A stretch of 64,000 nt of DNA from Doryteuthis pealeii (GCA_023376005.1 CM042138.1:95811880-95875879), one strand, 5' to 3'; shown: positions 1-11,039, counted from the stretch's first letter. The notes: generated by a model from the sequence alone, not told the origin. Program-made: numbers and translations.

Positions 1-26
1 AGAGAGGAGAGAGAGAGAGAGAGAGA
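1..26. repeat. GA microsatellite
   Basis: Imperfect GA dinucleotide run at the start of the window; it continues as purine-rich DNA to about 60. Confidence 0.9.
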
Positions 27-254
27 AATGGACTGAAGAAGGGAGAAAAAAGATAAGAGGCTGAAAAAGAGTTAGAAGATTTATTTCTCTTTCCCACTCT
101 TATTCTTACTTGTCTTAGAATAGCGTAGCCCGTAGACATCGGCGATCGGTAACTGTCAGTTTCTAGCCATGCGAATATCAAAACCGTTGATCTCTGTTTC
201 TACGCTAATTAACTTAGATCTACAATCATATGCCTCTATCACAGATATTGAGCA

Positions 255-545
255 GGAGCGCTTAGCGTAAAGATTATCGTCGTAGTAAATGGAGATCGGC
301 GACCCGAGTTCAAATCCTGGACAAGGCGTTTGCGTTTGCTTTCGCGATATACAATCGGGAAAAGGCATGAATTCATCTTATTCCCTTGCAACTATAGTGA
401 ATAGTAGGACAAACTGAGTTCTTTAACCATGGTTATGCAACTAGTTTTAGAGAAAGGAAAACTCTTAATTAAACCAGCTTACTCCACTTAAAATTGACCC
501 TTATGCCACATGCTTTTTGTGGCGGAGGGATTGGTATATATATAT
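255..545 (+). mobile_element. S1 SINE (tRNA-derived)
   Basis: A tRNA-like head with the box-B-like word GAGTTCAAATCC (306-317) is followed by a body shared with other S1 copies (loss-prone purine-rich stretch, then 'accagctt' and 'ttgaccctt'-like words) and ends in a TA microsatellite (about 533-580). The tRNA-like part most resembles tRNA-Lys-type heads of known cephalopod SINEs; that assignment is from memory and not aligned. Block C begins inside the equivalent copy. Confidence 0.75.
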
Positions 546-546
546 A

Positions 547-584
<38 letters not shown>

Positions 585-1502
585 CTATAAAATAATTTGA
601 TAAGAAAAATCAATTGTTTAATTAATTTAAATCATGATTGGACTTAGGTTTTTAAGAATTAAAAAAATACATTAGCGTTGTAACAAAATTAGCTCCTCGT
701 GTTTTTTTAATAGTTAACGACCAGACTAGCAGAAGCTTTCATATTGAGTTCGATTCTCACCTCTCACGAGTGCATATGTTTCAACTAAGCTAAACTTAAC
801 AGAATAGAATTAATGATTTCCCTTTCAAACAAGGGGAATAACTCATTTGTTTTGTCTTTCCTGGTGGATATGAAAATTAAAGGCACTCGAATTACTACCT
901 TATAAATGTTGAATTATCCTTAAATGGAATCTCTTATATTCAAATGGCGTGATTTATCTTTATTGAAAAAAAAAATTTTGACCGTTCTCTTATCTATTTT
1001 GGATGGAAATTAAGGGAGCTAACTCATCTTAAACTCGTTCCGCTAATATTTCTTCTCTCTTCCTATGAGTTTACTATTTTAAGCATTCTGCTAATTAAGT
1101 TTTATAAATAAATTAGTTCTATTCCATAGTTATTTGATTGACCTATTACATTTTTATTCAATTCAGTCTCAAGAATATTAGCACGTATTTTTGTCGCTAT
1201 ATTTCTTAATGAAACCTAAAGAAGGTGATGTTCAAATCAATACTAAACAAAATTAAAGGCTGGTCGGACGTGGAATATGAATCTGTATTATTTCAGCATT
1301 ATCACTCTCTAACAAGACAAAGAAACTAAGTTCGAAGTTTCATAGCAAAATTATTTGTTATTTATTTTATTTAATTTCATGTATTAACCACTATAATAAT
1401 AACATGGTCTGCTAGTCCTATCTTACTAACCATTACCACACGGGGCCAAAACTGATGCATGTTACTTGGTAAATAGAAAACATATAGGTATAGAAGACAA
1501 TT
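546..1502. other. AT-rich non-coding DNA
   Basis: Upstream of the recognised exons. Apart from the TA run at the left edge and one S4-like tRNA-derived fragment (about 715-790, box-B-like GAGTTCGATTCTCAC), I see no coding signal. The same sequence recurs at about 55870-56788. Confidence 0.6.
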
Positions 1503-1751
1503 CCTCGTAAATTCCTACCATATAAATAAACTGAACCCTCATTTTATGTCCGGCTTTTTGCAATAAATGTTTTATTTTTCTTGCACCCGTTATTTTACAA
1601 TACTAAATATATTTTCTTGATTCTTTAAACAAATAAAGAAAATATATTTAGTATGTAAACCTAACGGGTGCAAGAAAAATAAAAACATTTTTGCAAAAAC
1701 ACGGACATAAAATGAGGGTTCAGTTTAATTTTATGGTAGGAATTTACGAGG
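1503..1751. mobile_element. Palindromic MITE-like element
   Basis: Nearly perfect hairpin. The left arm begins CCTCGTAAATTCCTACCAT and the right arm ends ATGGTAGGAATTTACGAGG. Arms of about 115-120 bp are separated by only about 17 bp. There is no ORF. The flanks (AATT before, AAATT after) may be a short target duplication, but this is unclear because flank and terminus overlap. Long terminal inverted repeats with no coding capacity fit a non-autonomous fold-back DNA transposon. Confidence 0.75.
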
Positions 1752-1859
1752 AAATTTGTTTCTTTCTTTAACCTAGAACACACACACACACGCATGCGTG
1801 CGCGCGTGGCTGTTTATTTACATGATACATACTACATTTTGCATTTAATTTGGTTACAA

Positions 1860-2660
1860 GAGGTTTTTTTAGTATGAGGTGGAGCTCTAAGTAGTTTAAC
1901 TAACCAAGTAGTTTAACTAGTGAAATTCGATTTTCACAGGGTGCCTCATACTTCAGTCCTTCTACCAAACTAAGCTAACTTTAGTAAATGATTTACATAT
2001 TAATCATATTGTATGTTTTTTAAGTTGTAAAAGGTTTGTTTTTAAAAAGTGAGAGTCGAGAAAACAAAACATAACTAATTGATTTTTTTTCTAATCAGAA
2101 GCCATTGTTAAACAATGGCTTCTGATTAGAAAAAAATCAAAAGAAAAAAATGATTTTAAAAAAATCGTCATCATTTAAAAAAATCGCTACTTACATGGTT
2201 ACGTGGTTCATATTTAGCAAGTTGGTTAGCATACAATAATGTAGTGTATTTGATTCTCCTCTGGATTCCACCATACTTCTAGCTTTGTGTCGTAAGCTAA
2301 CTAAATTGTAAGTTATCATTGTCCACTGATAAAGGATAATTTAATATAGTTATTAAATAGGTTTACCAAACTGTTCCGCAGCGATGCAGGATAGAACAAC
2401 AACGGTCGGCAAAGGCAGTATGTGGGCATCCAACGAGATCGAACTCACTATTCATAAATAACAATTTTTTATTATTTTATTATTATTATTATTATTATAT
2501 TATTATATCTAACCACTTGGACACTTGGTGTGGTGTATTGATTCGGGAATCTACAATTTGCAGGCCATTTGTTTGTGAGTTCAATTCTCACTGGCACCCC
2601 ATATTTCTGTCCTTGTGCCATTATTAAGATAAGCTTAGAAAGTAACTAAGTGGTACTTCC
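1860..2660 (+). repeat. Cluster of S4 SINE-like fragments
   Basis: Several fragments share a tRNA-like motif of the form GAGTTC(A/G)ATTCTCAC followed by a body with 'CATATTTCTGTCCTTGTGCCA'-like words: about 1880-1985, 2215-2290 and 2515-2640. Similar copies lie at 715-790 and at 11040-11290. An ATT microsatellite (about 2470-2510) separates two of them. Copies are diverged and truncated. Confidence 0.5.
2079..2140. repeat. Near-perfect 31-bp-arm palindrome
   Basis: A hairpin with virtually no loop centred near 2110: TTGATTTT...CCATTGTT followed at once by its complement AACAATGG...AAAATCAA. The block C partner (57351-57410) keeps the structure despite errors. Probably part of a fold-back element or a small cruciform-forming repeat. 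Confidence 0.85.
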
Positions 2661-3129
2661 ATGTTGGTAAAAAATTTAACTAATTTTGTTCACAGTGCTT
2701 TTCCCACCCCCAGGCAGGACTTATCCCTGTCTAAAACGGGTAAGGGCTGAATTTATTGTTCGGCACCTGAAGCCCTCCTAATGGAAGATGCCGAGGGAAT
2801 AGGCCATTCTTGATTCAATCCTTTAATAAAACAAATTATAGAGATGTACTGAATTGTCTGAAAGTCTGTCATTCCTACCAAAATTATTCCTAATTAACTC
2901 AACTTATAATCCATGAAATACGCCATCGGAAATGAACTAGAAAATTATTTTATTATAATTATATATTATGATTAATGAACAATAGTATCATATTAACCAA
3001 CATAATAATGAAAGTCAAGACATATGTAGGGGTGACAAAATTTCTGACCTTTGTATAATAATCTTTACAGTCTTTAATTGAATTTTTGATTTTTCTGTTG
3101 AAATAATGTAACATTTTCTATTCTTTCAG
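2661..3129. other. Upstream intron or 5' flank of exon 1
   Basis: AT-rich, with a short more GC-rich patch at about 2700-2810. It ends in a pyrimidine-rich tract and TTCTTTCAG, a good splice acceptor at 3127-3129. Equivalent DNA in block C ends with TTCTTTCAG at 58394. No upstream exon recognised. Confidence 0.5.
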
Positions 3130-4754
3130 GTCTGACAAAATTTTAAACAACACCGAAAATCTCCTGATAAACACTGCTGATACTTAGTAAAAGCTCTGAA
3201 ACATTCTAGGAGTGGACAAAACATTCCTTGATTTTAGCCAAATGGTTATCGTGCCTACCAGATAAGTGAATCGAAGTTTGTTGTTGCCCCGAAAGTAAAC
3301 CGTGTAGCCAATGAATCTTCTACTATCCCAAATGTTGGCAGGCTGACCCAGGAACCATCATTGCTTGGAACCTGTTGTACTGAAGGGATGAGATGACAGT
3401 GATGCACCTCTCCTGGGACTTCCTTGGACAGTCTGAAACAGTCGGAGTGGCAAACCTTTGCAATCCGAATGCGAGAATGGCATTATGCTTGTCTAACAGA
3501 AATGGATGATCCCATGATTGATTTGTGAAGAAGGAAAGTGATAATCTTGAGCCTCCAAATAATATCTTATATAATGGTCCATTTGAAGCAATGGTAGTGA
3601 CATACCTCTTTTAGGAGCATCATCTGGAGTTGAAAAACTTCACTGAAGAACTATCGGCCTTTAATTCGAGACAATGGTTATACTCTCACCCTTCTTTCAG
3701 TGATCCTGATTATGTTACCAGCAACCATCAATTGTGGAACTTCTACTACTTTCCTAACACCCAGACACGAGCCTGATTTTGTTTTCCTCCTTGCAGGTTC
3801 AGCCCAGCAAGTGATACTCCTTGTTGGATACATCTTTGGTTAGTTTTGAAACTGCTGAGCTACGAATACTGTCGATGAACACTGAGAACCCAATCTATGT
3901 TAGTTGAACTCCGGTGAAAATACCGAAGTCAGTGCTTTCCCAGCAATTACGCTGAATCGTACCAACGACCTCCTAGTCGTATTTGGACCCAACCTCAAGC
4001 CAGCGATCCAAGAGAAGATATTAACCGCAATGATATCTTCCCAGGAAGCTGAGCTCCGATCATTCCAAATGCATGAATCGCTTCATGCAGCCTTGCTAAT
4101 AACGCAATCAACATAACGTCATGTTGTAAATTCTATTCTGGTTTGTGCTACTGATAACCCAAATTAACGATTACCATCGATCATCCCTATTGGCAATGAA
4201 GACAGTGGATACTCACTTCTTGATTTGAGTCCATGCGGTTCCCCTTGCAGAAAACCTAGATAAAGACCCCTGTTCTTGCATGCATCCTCTGCTTATATCT
4301 CACTGCAGACGTCCCCCGTTGACGATTCCATGCAGATCAAATGCCTAACAACCCAAACCGACTGCTGTGAGCGCCAGCTTTGAAACATATGAAACCACAA
4401 ATGACAATATTGAAGACATACACTAAAAAAACAGATAAGCACAGAGAGCAATGCCTCCATTAATGAAAGAAGAGCCGGTTAGACGGATTTCGTGATCTGG
4501 ATATCCCCTCCAATACCGAGTGATTGAATGTGAACCATCGTTCAATATGAAGCCAAAGCGGCACTTTTCCTCCATTTGTATGGAAGCTCAAAATTGCTCT
4601 CAAGTCCTCATTGTGGCAGAGTCGTGAGCATGTAACCTGTCCGAGGCCTGCATCCACATGCTTAATCACCTAACAACAGCTATTCAAATATGTCTCCATA
4701 GAGTTTCTCTTGCTGAAAGACATTTCAGACCACATCTTCAAAGTGGACGCAGAT
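3130..4754 (+). CDS. Probable N-terminal extension of UNC93-like protein (frame-broken)
   Basis: This is the 5' part of a large exon that opens after the acceptor TTCTTTCAG and runs without an obvious splice site into the UNC93 core. It is clearly more GC-rich than its flanks. Open stretches hop between frames: for example 3904-4116 is open for 70 codons, and in block C the matching regions near 58920-59108 and 59384-59829 are open. The implied residues are polar, Ser/Asn/Pro-rich and lack membrane segments, as expected of a cytosolic N-terminal tail ahead of the first membrane helix. The length (about 540 codons if all coding) would exceed usual UNC93A proteins, whose tail is short. Alternatives are a long 5' UTR or an upstream gene. 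No start codon can be fixed because both copies carry frame errors. Confidence 0.4.
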
Positions 4755-5703
4755 TCCGATTCCGAAAAGAGGAAAACAGGTAAACACTGGAAGATCTGTC
4801 GCTTATAGCATTGGGTTTTTATGGTTATGTACTGGCTTTCGTTTTTGAGGCCTTTGCAAAAGAGCAGCCTGAACTCTGAAGCTGCGTCGGCTAATGTTGT
4901 CCTGTTTGTTTGCATTCTTTGTGATTGGTCCTTGTTTGCGCTCATACGTGTCAAGAGTGGAAACCCCGAAGGGCAACCCTTGTCACTGTTACTGTTCACT
5001 TGCTTATGTAATCAGCAACTGTTATCCCAAGTCTACATTCTGCATCCCGTTCAGCTATGCTCGGTTTCTGGAAGGCAGTCTCATGGGCGCATCCGGAACC
5101 TACATTCAACGACTGGCCTGCAGCTACTGCCATGAAAGACGCATACCAAAAGACGGAACAATGTCCGGCAGCAAATTCCATGGTATCTTCTATCTGATCA
5201 TTTTTTTCTCCTGAAGTGTTTGGCAAATTTGATATCATCCCTATTTTAGGCAGCAAATTCACTGCCCCCTGTGTTGGCTCTCCCCGAACAACACAATGTC
5301 CTCGTTATATAACGAGACCAATACCTTCATTTTCCGGCAATAATTAGCAGCCAGTACGCGCACACACTAGGCTATGTCGTATGATCTGATATGGCGAGTT
5401 CCTATGGATTGAGTTCATATCGCTCAGAGCCAACAGCAGTAGATCAGACAACAATCGTTCATCCTCACTGCTGTTTTGCTGGATGCGACAATCCTGGCTT
5501 CTCATCTTATTTTCTGTTCGATCCACTGACTATGTACTAACAAGTGCCAGCTTCATCAACAACGTTAGCAGCTGTTGGCAGGTGTGCAAGATGTCAAAGC
5601 TGTGCTGCGTCTTCATGACCGAACTGGAGATTCATCATGCTCATCCCCTCTTACCATGTTCAGCGCATTCAACATCGGCTACATCAGCGACGAAATTACC
5701 AAG
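4755..5703 (+). CDS. UNC93-like protein, exon 1 core (N-terminal membrane half)
   Basis: Recognised by family motifs read across frame breaks. Around 4811-4880 are a hydrophobic first helix and an LxxLQSSLNSE-like loop. A region ending in YILHP follows. At about 5068-5109 is EGSLMGASGTYIQ, matching the family's small-residue loop before the Y-[LI]-x segment. At 5210-5250 is E-V-F-G-N-L-I-S-S-L-I-L-G, close to the vertebrate GNLISSLVFG segment. At 5656-5703 is MFSAFNIGYISDEITK. The exon ends E-I-T-K|gtaagc, a strong donor. UNC-93 family proteins are multi-pass, major-facilitator-like membrane proteins: nematode UNC-93 regulates a two-pore K+ channel and vertebrate UNC93B1 traffics Toll-like receptors; UNC93A function is poorly known. 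Several one-base indels break the frame, at different places from the block C copy, so errors are likelier than true decay. Confidence 0.8.
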
Positions 5704-5784
5704 GTAAGCTGATTCTGTTCTTAACATCATTCTAAGTCAGGTGAACTTTAAAAATAAAATCAAACTAGTTCTATAGGGGTCATT

Positions 5785-6035
5785 TTTGCTCAGTCATAGA
5801 ACATTCGCCTAAAGAATGTAGGTTTTGGTTTCGATACCGGTCCCCCCAACTCAGCGCATGAGTAGCGCACCTTAGATAATCTGATCTGTGTGGTAAAAGC
5901 CATCCGGGACCTGATTTAAGGTGTGGCGCTTCAACCTCATCAGAAACATCTCTCCTGATTTTGCGCCCTAGTGAAAAGAAAGAAAAAGACTCCCTTGCTG
6001 ATTGGCTGATACCAATAATAGACCATTCTATAGAC
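5785..6035 (+). mobile_element. S2 SINE (tRNA-derived)
   Basis: The head has box-A-like GCTCAGTC-ATAGAA and box-B-like GGTTTCGATACC, followed by the body words AACTCAGCGCATGAGTAGC, GAGCTGAT, CTAGTGAAAAG and GGCTGATACC found in every S2 copy of the window. It sits in intron 1 in the same orientation as the gene. Copy C is at 60920-61175. Confidence 0.8.
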
Positions 6036-6336
6036 TTCCTTTTTTACTTATAGAAAAATTATCTATTGGAAAATTGATGTGTAATTTAATTTTTGGACAT
6101 GGTTTTTATTTTTATTTTGATAATTTTGTTATTTTAGATCAATTTTAAGATAATTTCTTTATCTTCATTGTTTTAATCCTTATATTCTAGTTTGCTGGTT
6201 AATAATCTTTTTATTTTAAATTTTAGCAATAATATATATATCACATTATGCTCGATTCATTATCCTCGCCTACAGTCCCAATTCTTATTTAAACTCATTT
6301 ATTAATAAAATAGTTTTACTTATTAATACAGTTGAC

Positions 6337-6609
6337 CATGATCACATCAATTATTCCACGTAACCCACGTTGTATGGGTCAGACCACAAAGGCCTATTTA
6401 TTGGGACCACTCCAACAAGCCGAGACTCATGTGGGTGGCGGGTGAAAAATTGGCGTCGATCCCGTCGGCAATTCCCCTCGGGGGCAACCTCAGGACTGGC
6501 AATAAACCCAGCCTCTGCCCTTTAATCAGGGGCTGGTGTTGCCTGGGGGGATGGCCCTGGATCGACGCCGTTAATTATAGCAATGGTCAGAGGCTGAAGC
6601 CACTGTTAC
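6337..6609. mobile_element. 273-bp insertion present in block A only
   Basis: Block C runs GTTGAC straight into ATATCTAC (61472-61485). Block A has 273 extra bases at that point, with GTTGACCAT before and GTTACCAT after, compatible with a target duplication of about 8 bp. The insert is GC-rich at 6430-6600 and contains an internal inverted repeat: GGCGTCGATCC (6452-6462) and GGATCGACGCC (6559-6569). No ORF of interest, no tRNA-like head and no poly(A) tail seen. Probably an insertion polymorphism between haplotypes; family unknown. Confidence 0.7.
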
Positions 6610-7191
6610 CATATCTACTACTAAAAAACCATGCAACTGTATTTATATATACAACAAACTTATCAGTTTACAGTGTGAACGGGGAGGCTAAATTTTGCCT
6701 ATTGATATTAACAAATTTGATTTTATATAAAATATGTGCTAAAATATTATTGATTTCCTAACTATTGGTTATATCTTTATGAATTATGACTCAAAATATC
6801 TTGGGGATAAATTTCAAAGAAGATCCATTGAACAAGAAGAAATAACTGTAATTTTATTTTTTTACTTCTATTCTAACTAAATAGCTAAATCAGGAAAATT
6901 TAGCAATGAAAGACGGGAGTGATAAAGAGTTAAGTTTTCAGTGTTCTATTATTCGATTAATCACCTAACCCCTCTGTTCAAATCTGTTTATCTGCATTCT
7001 TATTTAGTTTCATTTCTTCCTCTTTCTAATTTATTAAATCTTTTATTAATTAAAACCATAAATACTTCCCCTGGTGGTGCATATATTTGCTAGTGAAAAT
7101 ATGGCTATTAATCTTTTTTAATTGGTACTTAAAAAGATTTGCATGGAATTACTTGCAGAATTATTGGATTTTTCTTTCTTTTTTCTTTCAG

Positions 7192-7328
7192 AGCCTTTTT
7201 ACGTGTTTTCCTTGAATTACATATGGTTGGAATATGATGATTCTGCTATGGAATTTCTGATGCCTTCAGTTCCTCATCACTGGCTGGCTCAACCAAATTA
7301 CAGGAAGCAATAGTATTGTTAAGCATAG
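7192..7328 (+). CDS. UNC93-like protein, exon 2
   Basis: Follows acceptor TTTCAG (a stray A at 7192 is absent in copy C). Encodes A-F-V-T-C-F-L-G-I-H-M-V-G-Y-M-M-I followed by Y-G-I-S-D-A-F-S-S and G-W-L-N-Q-I-T-G-R, a membrane helix plus the loop and G-R turn expected of the family's second half (compare LGI-x-F-V-G-Y-V-M-I and the YTGR element of human UNC93A). One or two indels shift the frame in the middle. The end ATAG|GCAAGT is a GC-type donor. Splicing to exon 3 restores ATA-GGA-TCC (I-G-S) in phase. Confidence 0.75.
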
Positions 7329-8300
7329 GCAAGTGTGCAGCAGCCGTTTTTGAATTTTGATGCCTTTGTGAAATTACTGAGTTTTTAGAAATTGTTCCTG
7401 TAAATTGCTGTCATTGCATTTGTATTTTTCTTATTTTCTGTCAAACTGTTTTTGTTATGGATATTGTTGAAAAAACATTAGACCTTCTGTTTGCCCTGTT
7501 GAAAATGATCTCTTAAAGAGAATTGGCTTTGATAACTAATAAACTTTTGGAAGATAAGAGACAGAACTACAAGTTCTTTAAGATAGGGAATACTTGGTCA
7601 ATATCGTATCACATAGAAAGTTATTACAGAAGATGAAAAGACTTAGAAGTCTTCAGGTTAACAAAATTAAAAAGCTAGTATTTTCAGTTGAATTGTCGTA
7701 CATTAACACACACTGAATTGTTTTTAAGTGGCTAGTAAGTAAATTAAGATTAAAAATAAGAAATAGCTAGTTGATTTCTACTGTTTAAGTTTATTTTTGC
7801 ATTACCACCATATTCATTCCAAGATGGCACCATCTTTGAAATTTGTTGTCCTATATCTTGTTTATTCATCCATGTGTACCCTGTCTATCATAGAAAATTT
7901 ATGTAGGTCTTAAGAATAAGCTCGAGTTTGGTAGCAAAATTTGAAAATTAACGCTAAGTCAATTTAGCAAGTCGACTCCATTATTTATGAATTAGTTAAG
8001 GGAATTTTTTAAATTAAAAATAAATATTTTCTGTATATATGATTAAATTTTATGAATTTGATCACAAATAGAATTATAAGAATCCCATAAAAAAAAGAGC
8101 ACAAAGTTGCATTATTAATACATGCTATTTAACAACTTTGAACTTAAGCCAGATCTTTATTCAGTAAATATGTCACAACTGATTTGGTAACATTTTTATT
8201 CAATTATTATGATTATGTAGAATAGAATAATCTGTTTACTTACGCATTTTAATATTGCACTATAATTGTTTAATGTATATAATGATTCTTAGACTATAGG
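7329..8300 (+). other. Start of intron 2, AT-rich
   Basis: Begins with GCAAGT and has no further exon that I can recognise. Low-complexity AT-rich DNA. The matching stretch in block C is 62162-63090. Confidence 0.5.
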
Positions 8301-8304
8301 AGCA

Positions 8305-8575
8305 TAAAGGTGACTGGTTTAGCTGCAAAGTCGGTAGATGCACCCCGCAAAGGAATCCAAGGTTCTGCCCTCAGTAATTGGTCCCTGCCATCAGTGCATG
8401 AATAGCCAGTTTTGAGTAATCTTATTCTGTGTGGTAAAAGTAGGGAGCTGATGGTAAATGTAACACTCACCCCAGCTACAAATAACAGTCTAGTGCTAAT
8501 GGAAAAGGGGAAGACTCCCTCCGGCTGTCCTGGCTGATAACGACAATGGCCACTCCACCTACTTTACTTTTACTA
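8305..8575 (+). mobile_element. S2 SINE, diverged
   Basis: Same body words as other S2 copies (GTGCATGAATAGC, GGGAGCTGATGGTAAATGT, CTAGTGCTAATGG, GGCTGATAACGAC). The tRNA-like head is more decayed than in 5785-6035. Followed by a CTTTACTTTTACTATT tail. Copy C at 63095-63350. Confidence 0.75.
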
Positions 8576-8989
8576 TTGAGTAATGTTTTCTGGAGATTTC
8601 TATAGATTTTTATAAATTGGATGTTTGTTTTATTGGATCTTCAGTAGTTTTATCCAGAATTCCATGCATTGTCTTAAATACATGTTTTTTTTTGTTTTTT
8701 TTTTTAAAAGGTAATTTACTTTCCAACAGATGTGAAATCATTATATTGTCATAATTTTTGTTTAAAGGTCACTGATGAAATTTGTATAAATTAAAAGTGA
8801 AAAGAAAAGATTCTATAATGCATACTACATGTATATATAAATATAGATATACAGAGTAACACGATTTTACTGTTTTTGACAAGAGTAGTAGAATACTTCT
8901 TTTTTTAAAGATATTAGTTCACTCTATCAATAGTAACTATTTGTAATTTACTAGTTTTTTGATATAGTTTTCAATGATAGAGCACTGAC

Positions 8990-9245
8990 TTCTTGGTGGA
9001 GGCTATGTGGTATAGATAGAGTCGTAGGAATGGACTAATTGACCCGATTCAAAATTCTGGAAGAAGCATACAGATCAACATAGCGCTAATACCCTTGGAA
9101 AGGCTAGGATCCGAACTACTCTCCCCCCCATCCTATGGGTAAATAGTAGGACAGACTGGCTCTTACCTTGGTTAGGCAACCGGTCTAGGCGAAGGAAAAC
9201 TCTGAATTCAAACACCTGTTAGGAGTGGTCACTCTTAGGAATTAG
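8990..9245 (+). mobile_element. S1 SINE
   Basis: tRNA-like head (TATGTGGTATAGATAGAGTCGTAGGAA-type, box-B-like GATTCAAAATTC), then the S1 body: CTAATACCCTTGGAAAGG, GTAGGACAGACTGG, GGTTAGGCAACCGGTCTAGG and GGAAAACTCTGAATTCAAAC. Copy C at 63745-64000 is cut by the window end. Confidence 0.8.
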
Positions 9246-9912
9246 GCCTCATTCTAATAGTGATCTATCTCATTAATCAATTTCTTGATAATGAAGTTTA
9301 ACTCTCAGATTTCATAGTTTAAAATGAATTTTTTTATTTCACATTTGAAAAATCTAAATTTCATATATAATTTAGTTATTCAAGAATATATATCGTTTAA
9401 TCAAATTATTTCAAAACTAGATATACAAAGAATAGTCCTTTAAAAACAATTTGTGCCTTAATCTATTTTCAATTTTGATTCCTGTGTCATCTTAAGATTT
9501 TAGACTTCAGGGGATTAAAAAATCCTTAGATTATCATAAACAGGAATCATAATCTAACAGAGAGCAATTCTTCATTATCTGGATATATCCATATTTCTCT
9601 TTCAGTAATAAGCAAGCAGGTAAGTTGTGTGGTTTCATGGGTGTCCAAAAACTTCCTCCCCAATTTTTGGGCAGCCTGCATGTGGTAATTAAGGCAAAAA
9701 GAAAGAATTGTCTAAACAGAAGCCTCCTACTTTCTGCTTTCAGCTACATTAACAGTTTATTGAGGAATTGAAAGATCCCGATTGATTAAAAATTAAAAAG
9801 CTTGCACAGCAGATCAGGTTTAGCTTTATCCTGATGATAAGATGGGGCGTTTCACAAGTGGCGCCATCGTACCATGAGTGAGACAGGTAGGAAGAAGAGC
9901 CCTATTACTCAC

Positions 9913-10196
9913 CTGTCTAGCAAAGCCAGTTTTTGGACGTCTTTCCGGAAATGAGAGTTGTTAGTCATAAAGAAATACAAGCCAGGGGTCATCAGTTGAG
10001 GCAGGCCTGGGTGATGGCTTGAAAAGTTTCCGAAAACGGCTTTGCAGCAACACGATTCGTTGAATTGAACGAACGAACGACGAACGAACGCACGACAGCA
10101 AACAGGAATGTTCACTGAAAAATGACCGCACGAAACCGATAGAAGCATCTGAGGTAGACCCAACAACACTACTCCTCCTTCTGTTTTCTGATTCAC
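9913..10196 (-). CDS. Possible minus-strand exon, unrecognised
   Basis: An open frame of 95 codons from an ATG at 10196 runs up to CAG|GTGAGT, a consensus donor on the minus strand (GT at 9911-9912). The segment is less AT-rich than its surroundings. The product is Cys/Phe/Ser-rich with no motif I know, and part of it is encoded by a TTCG-type microsatellite, so it may be chance. No partner copy exists in the window to test for conservation. Confidence 0.15.
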
Positions 10197-10475
10197 AGGT
10201 TTTGAAAAGATAAGTAAGATTTGCCCAGTTTCTATGGTACGCTATAACCCGTTTTTTTGTGTTGACAAAATGCTGCAGGATACGTTCAGGGACCTAGACC
10301 TGCCTTTTATTTAAAAACAAACCTTTTTTTTTCTATAATATTGAAGCATTTTGTTTTTTTCCACAGTGATCAAAGGATAGCCAAATAATTTTTAAAAAAA
10401 ATTGGGTCTACTAATACAAGCAAAACTGTTCTTAGTTTGGAACTTCTGTTGGCATACCATAAATTTCTTTCTCTC

Positions 10476-10507
<32 letters not shown>

Positions 10508-11039
10508 CAAAAAGAATATGTTTGGTTTATCTATAGTCCTATTTACCTTCGAGAAATCTTTCAACAAACAAATCTGGTCTTGTTAATGCTTTAAGTGTGT
10601 ATGTTGTATCCAATGCATGACCTGAAGCTTTTGAGTGTTCATATGAAAAGTGTATGCTGGATGAATTGTATGATAATATGTATGATTGCGTGTATATATG
10701 TGGTTCACTGGCTTTGCCCATTTATAGCAATCTTACTTCAGCATCTACACAGTTAGTAATGGGACTCTAAACAGTTGGTAAATAATTCCACTTTCTCCTA
10801 GTCCTCACTGAAGTAACCTCATTAGATTTAAAAACACATTTTAATCCAAACTATCGATTATGTTATCCAACAAACGCACCAAACTATAAAAATTAAATAT
10901 CATGTTTTTTATTTTTATTTCAGTAATTTTCCACTCCTTTTTTAAATTAAAAAAAAAAAATTCAACTTCAAACTTGCAAGATAGATACCAAAAATTACTT
11001 GCTTAAGGGCATCTCAATCAATGTTGTAAAAGAGTTTGC

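Larger units (their letters stand above)
5704..7191 (+). other. Intron 1 of the UNC93-like gene
   Basis: Bounded by AAG|GTAAGC at 5703/5704 and a pyrimidine-rich TTTCTTTCAG acceptor at 7191. It contains an S2 SINE (5785-6035) and the block-A-only insertion (6337-6609). The partner intron in block C is 60849-62029 and lacks that insertion. The remainder is AT-rich with no other signal. Confidence 0.75.
298..9251. repeat. Direct repeat, copy 1 (partner 55650-64000)
   Basis: Left copy of the roughly 9-kb direct duplication. Its partner starts at the base next to gap 2 and is cut by the window end, so the repeat may extend further. The left boundary falls inside an S1 SINE. Confidence 0.95.

Noticed and set aside
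3130..5703. UNC93-like pseudogene
   Set aside because: Frame breaks in copies A and C lie at different places and each copy repairs the other, so errors explain them better than decay. Not excluded until polished.
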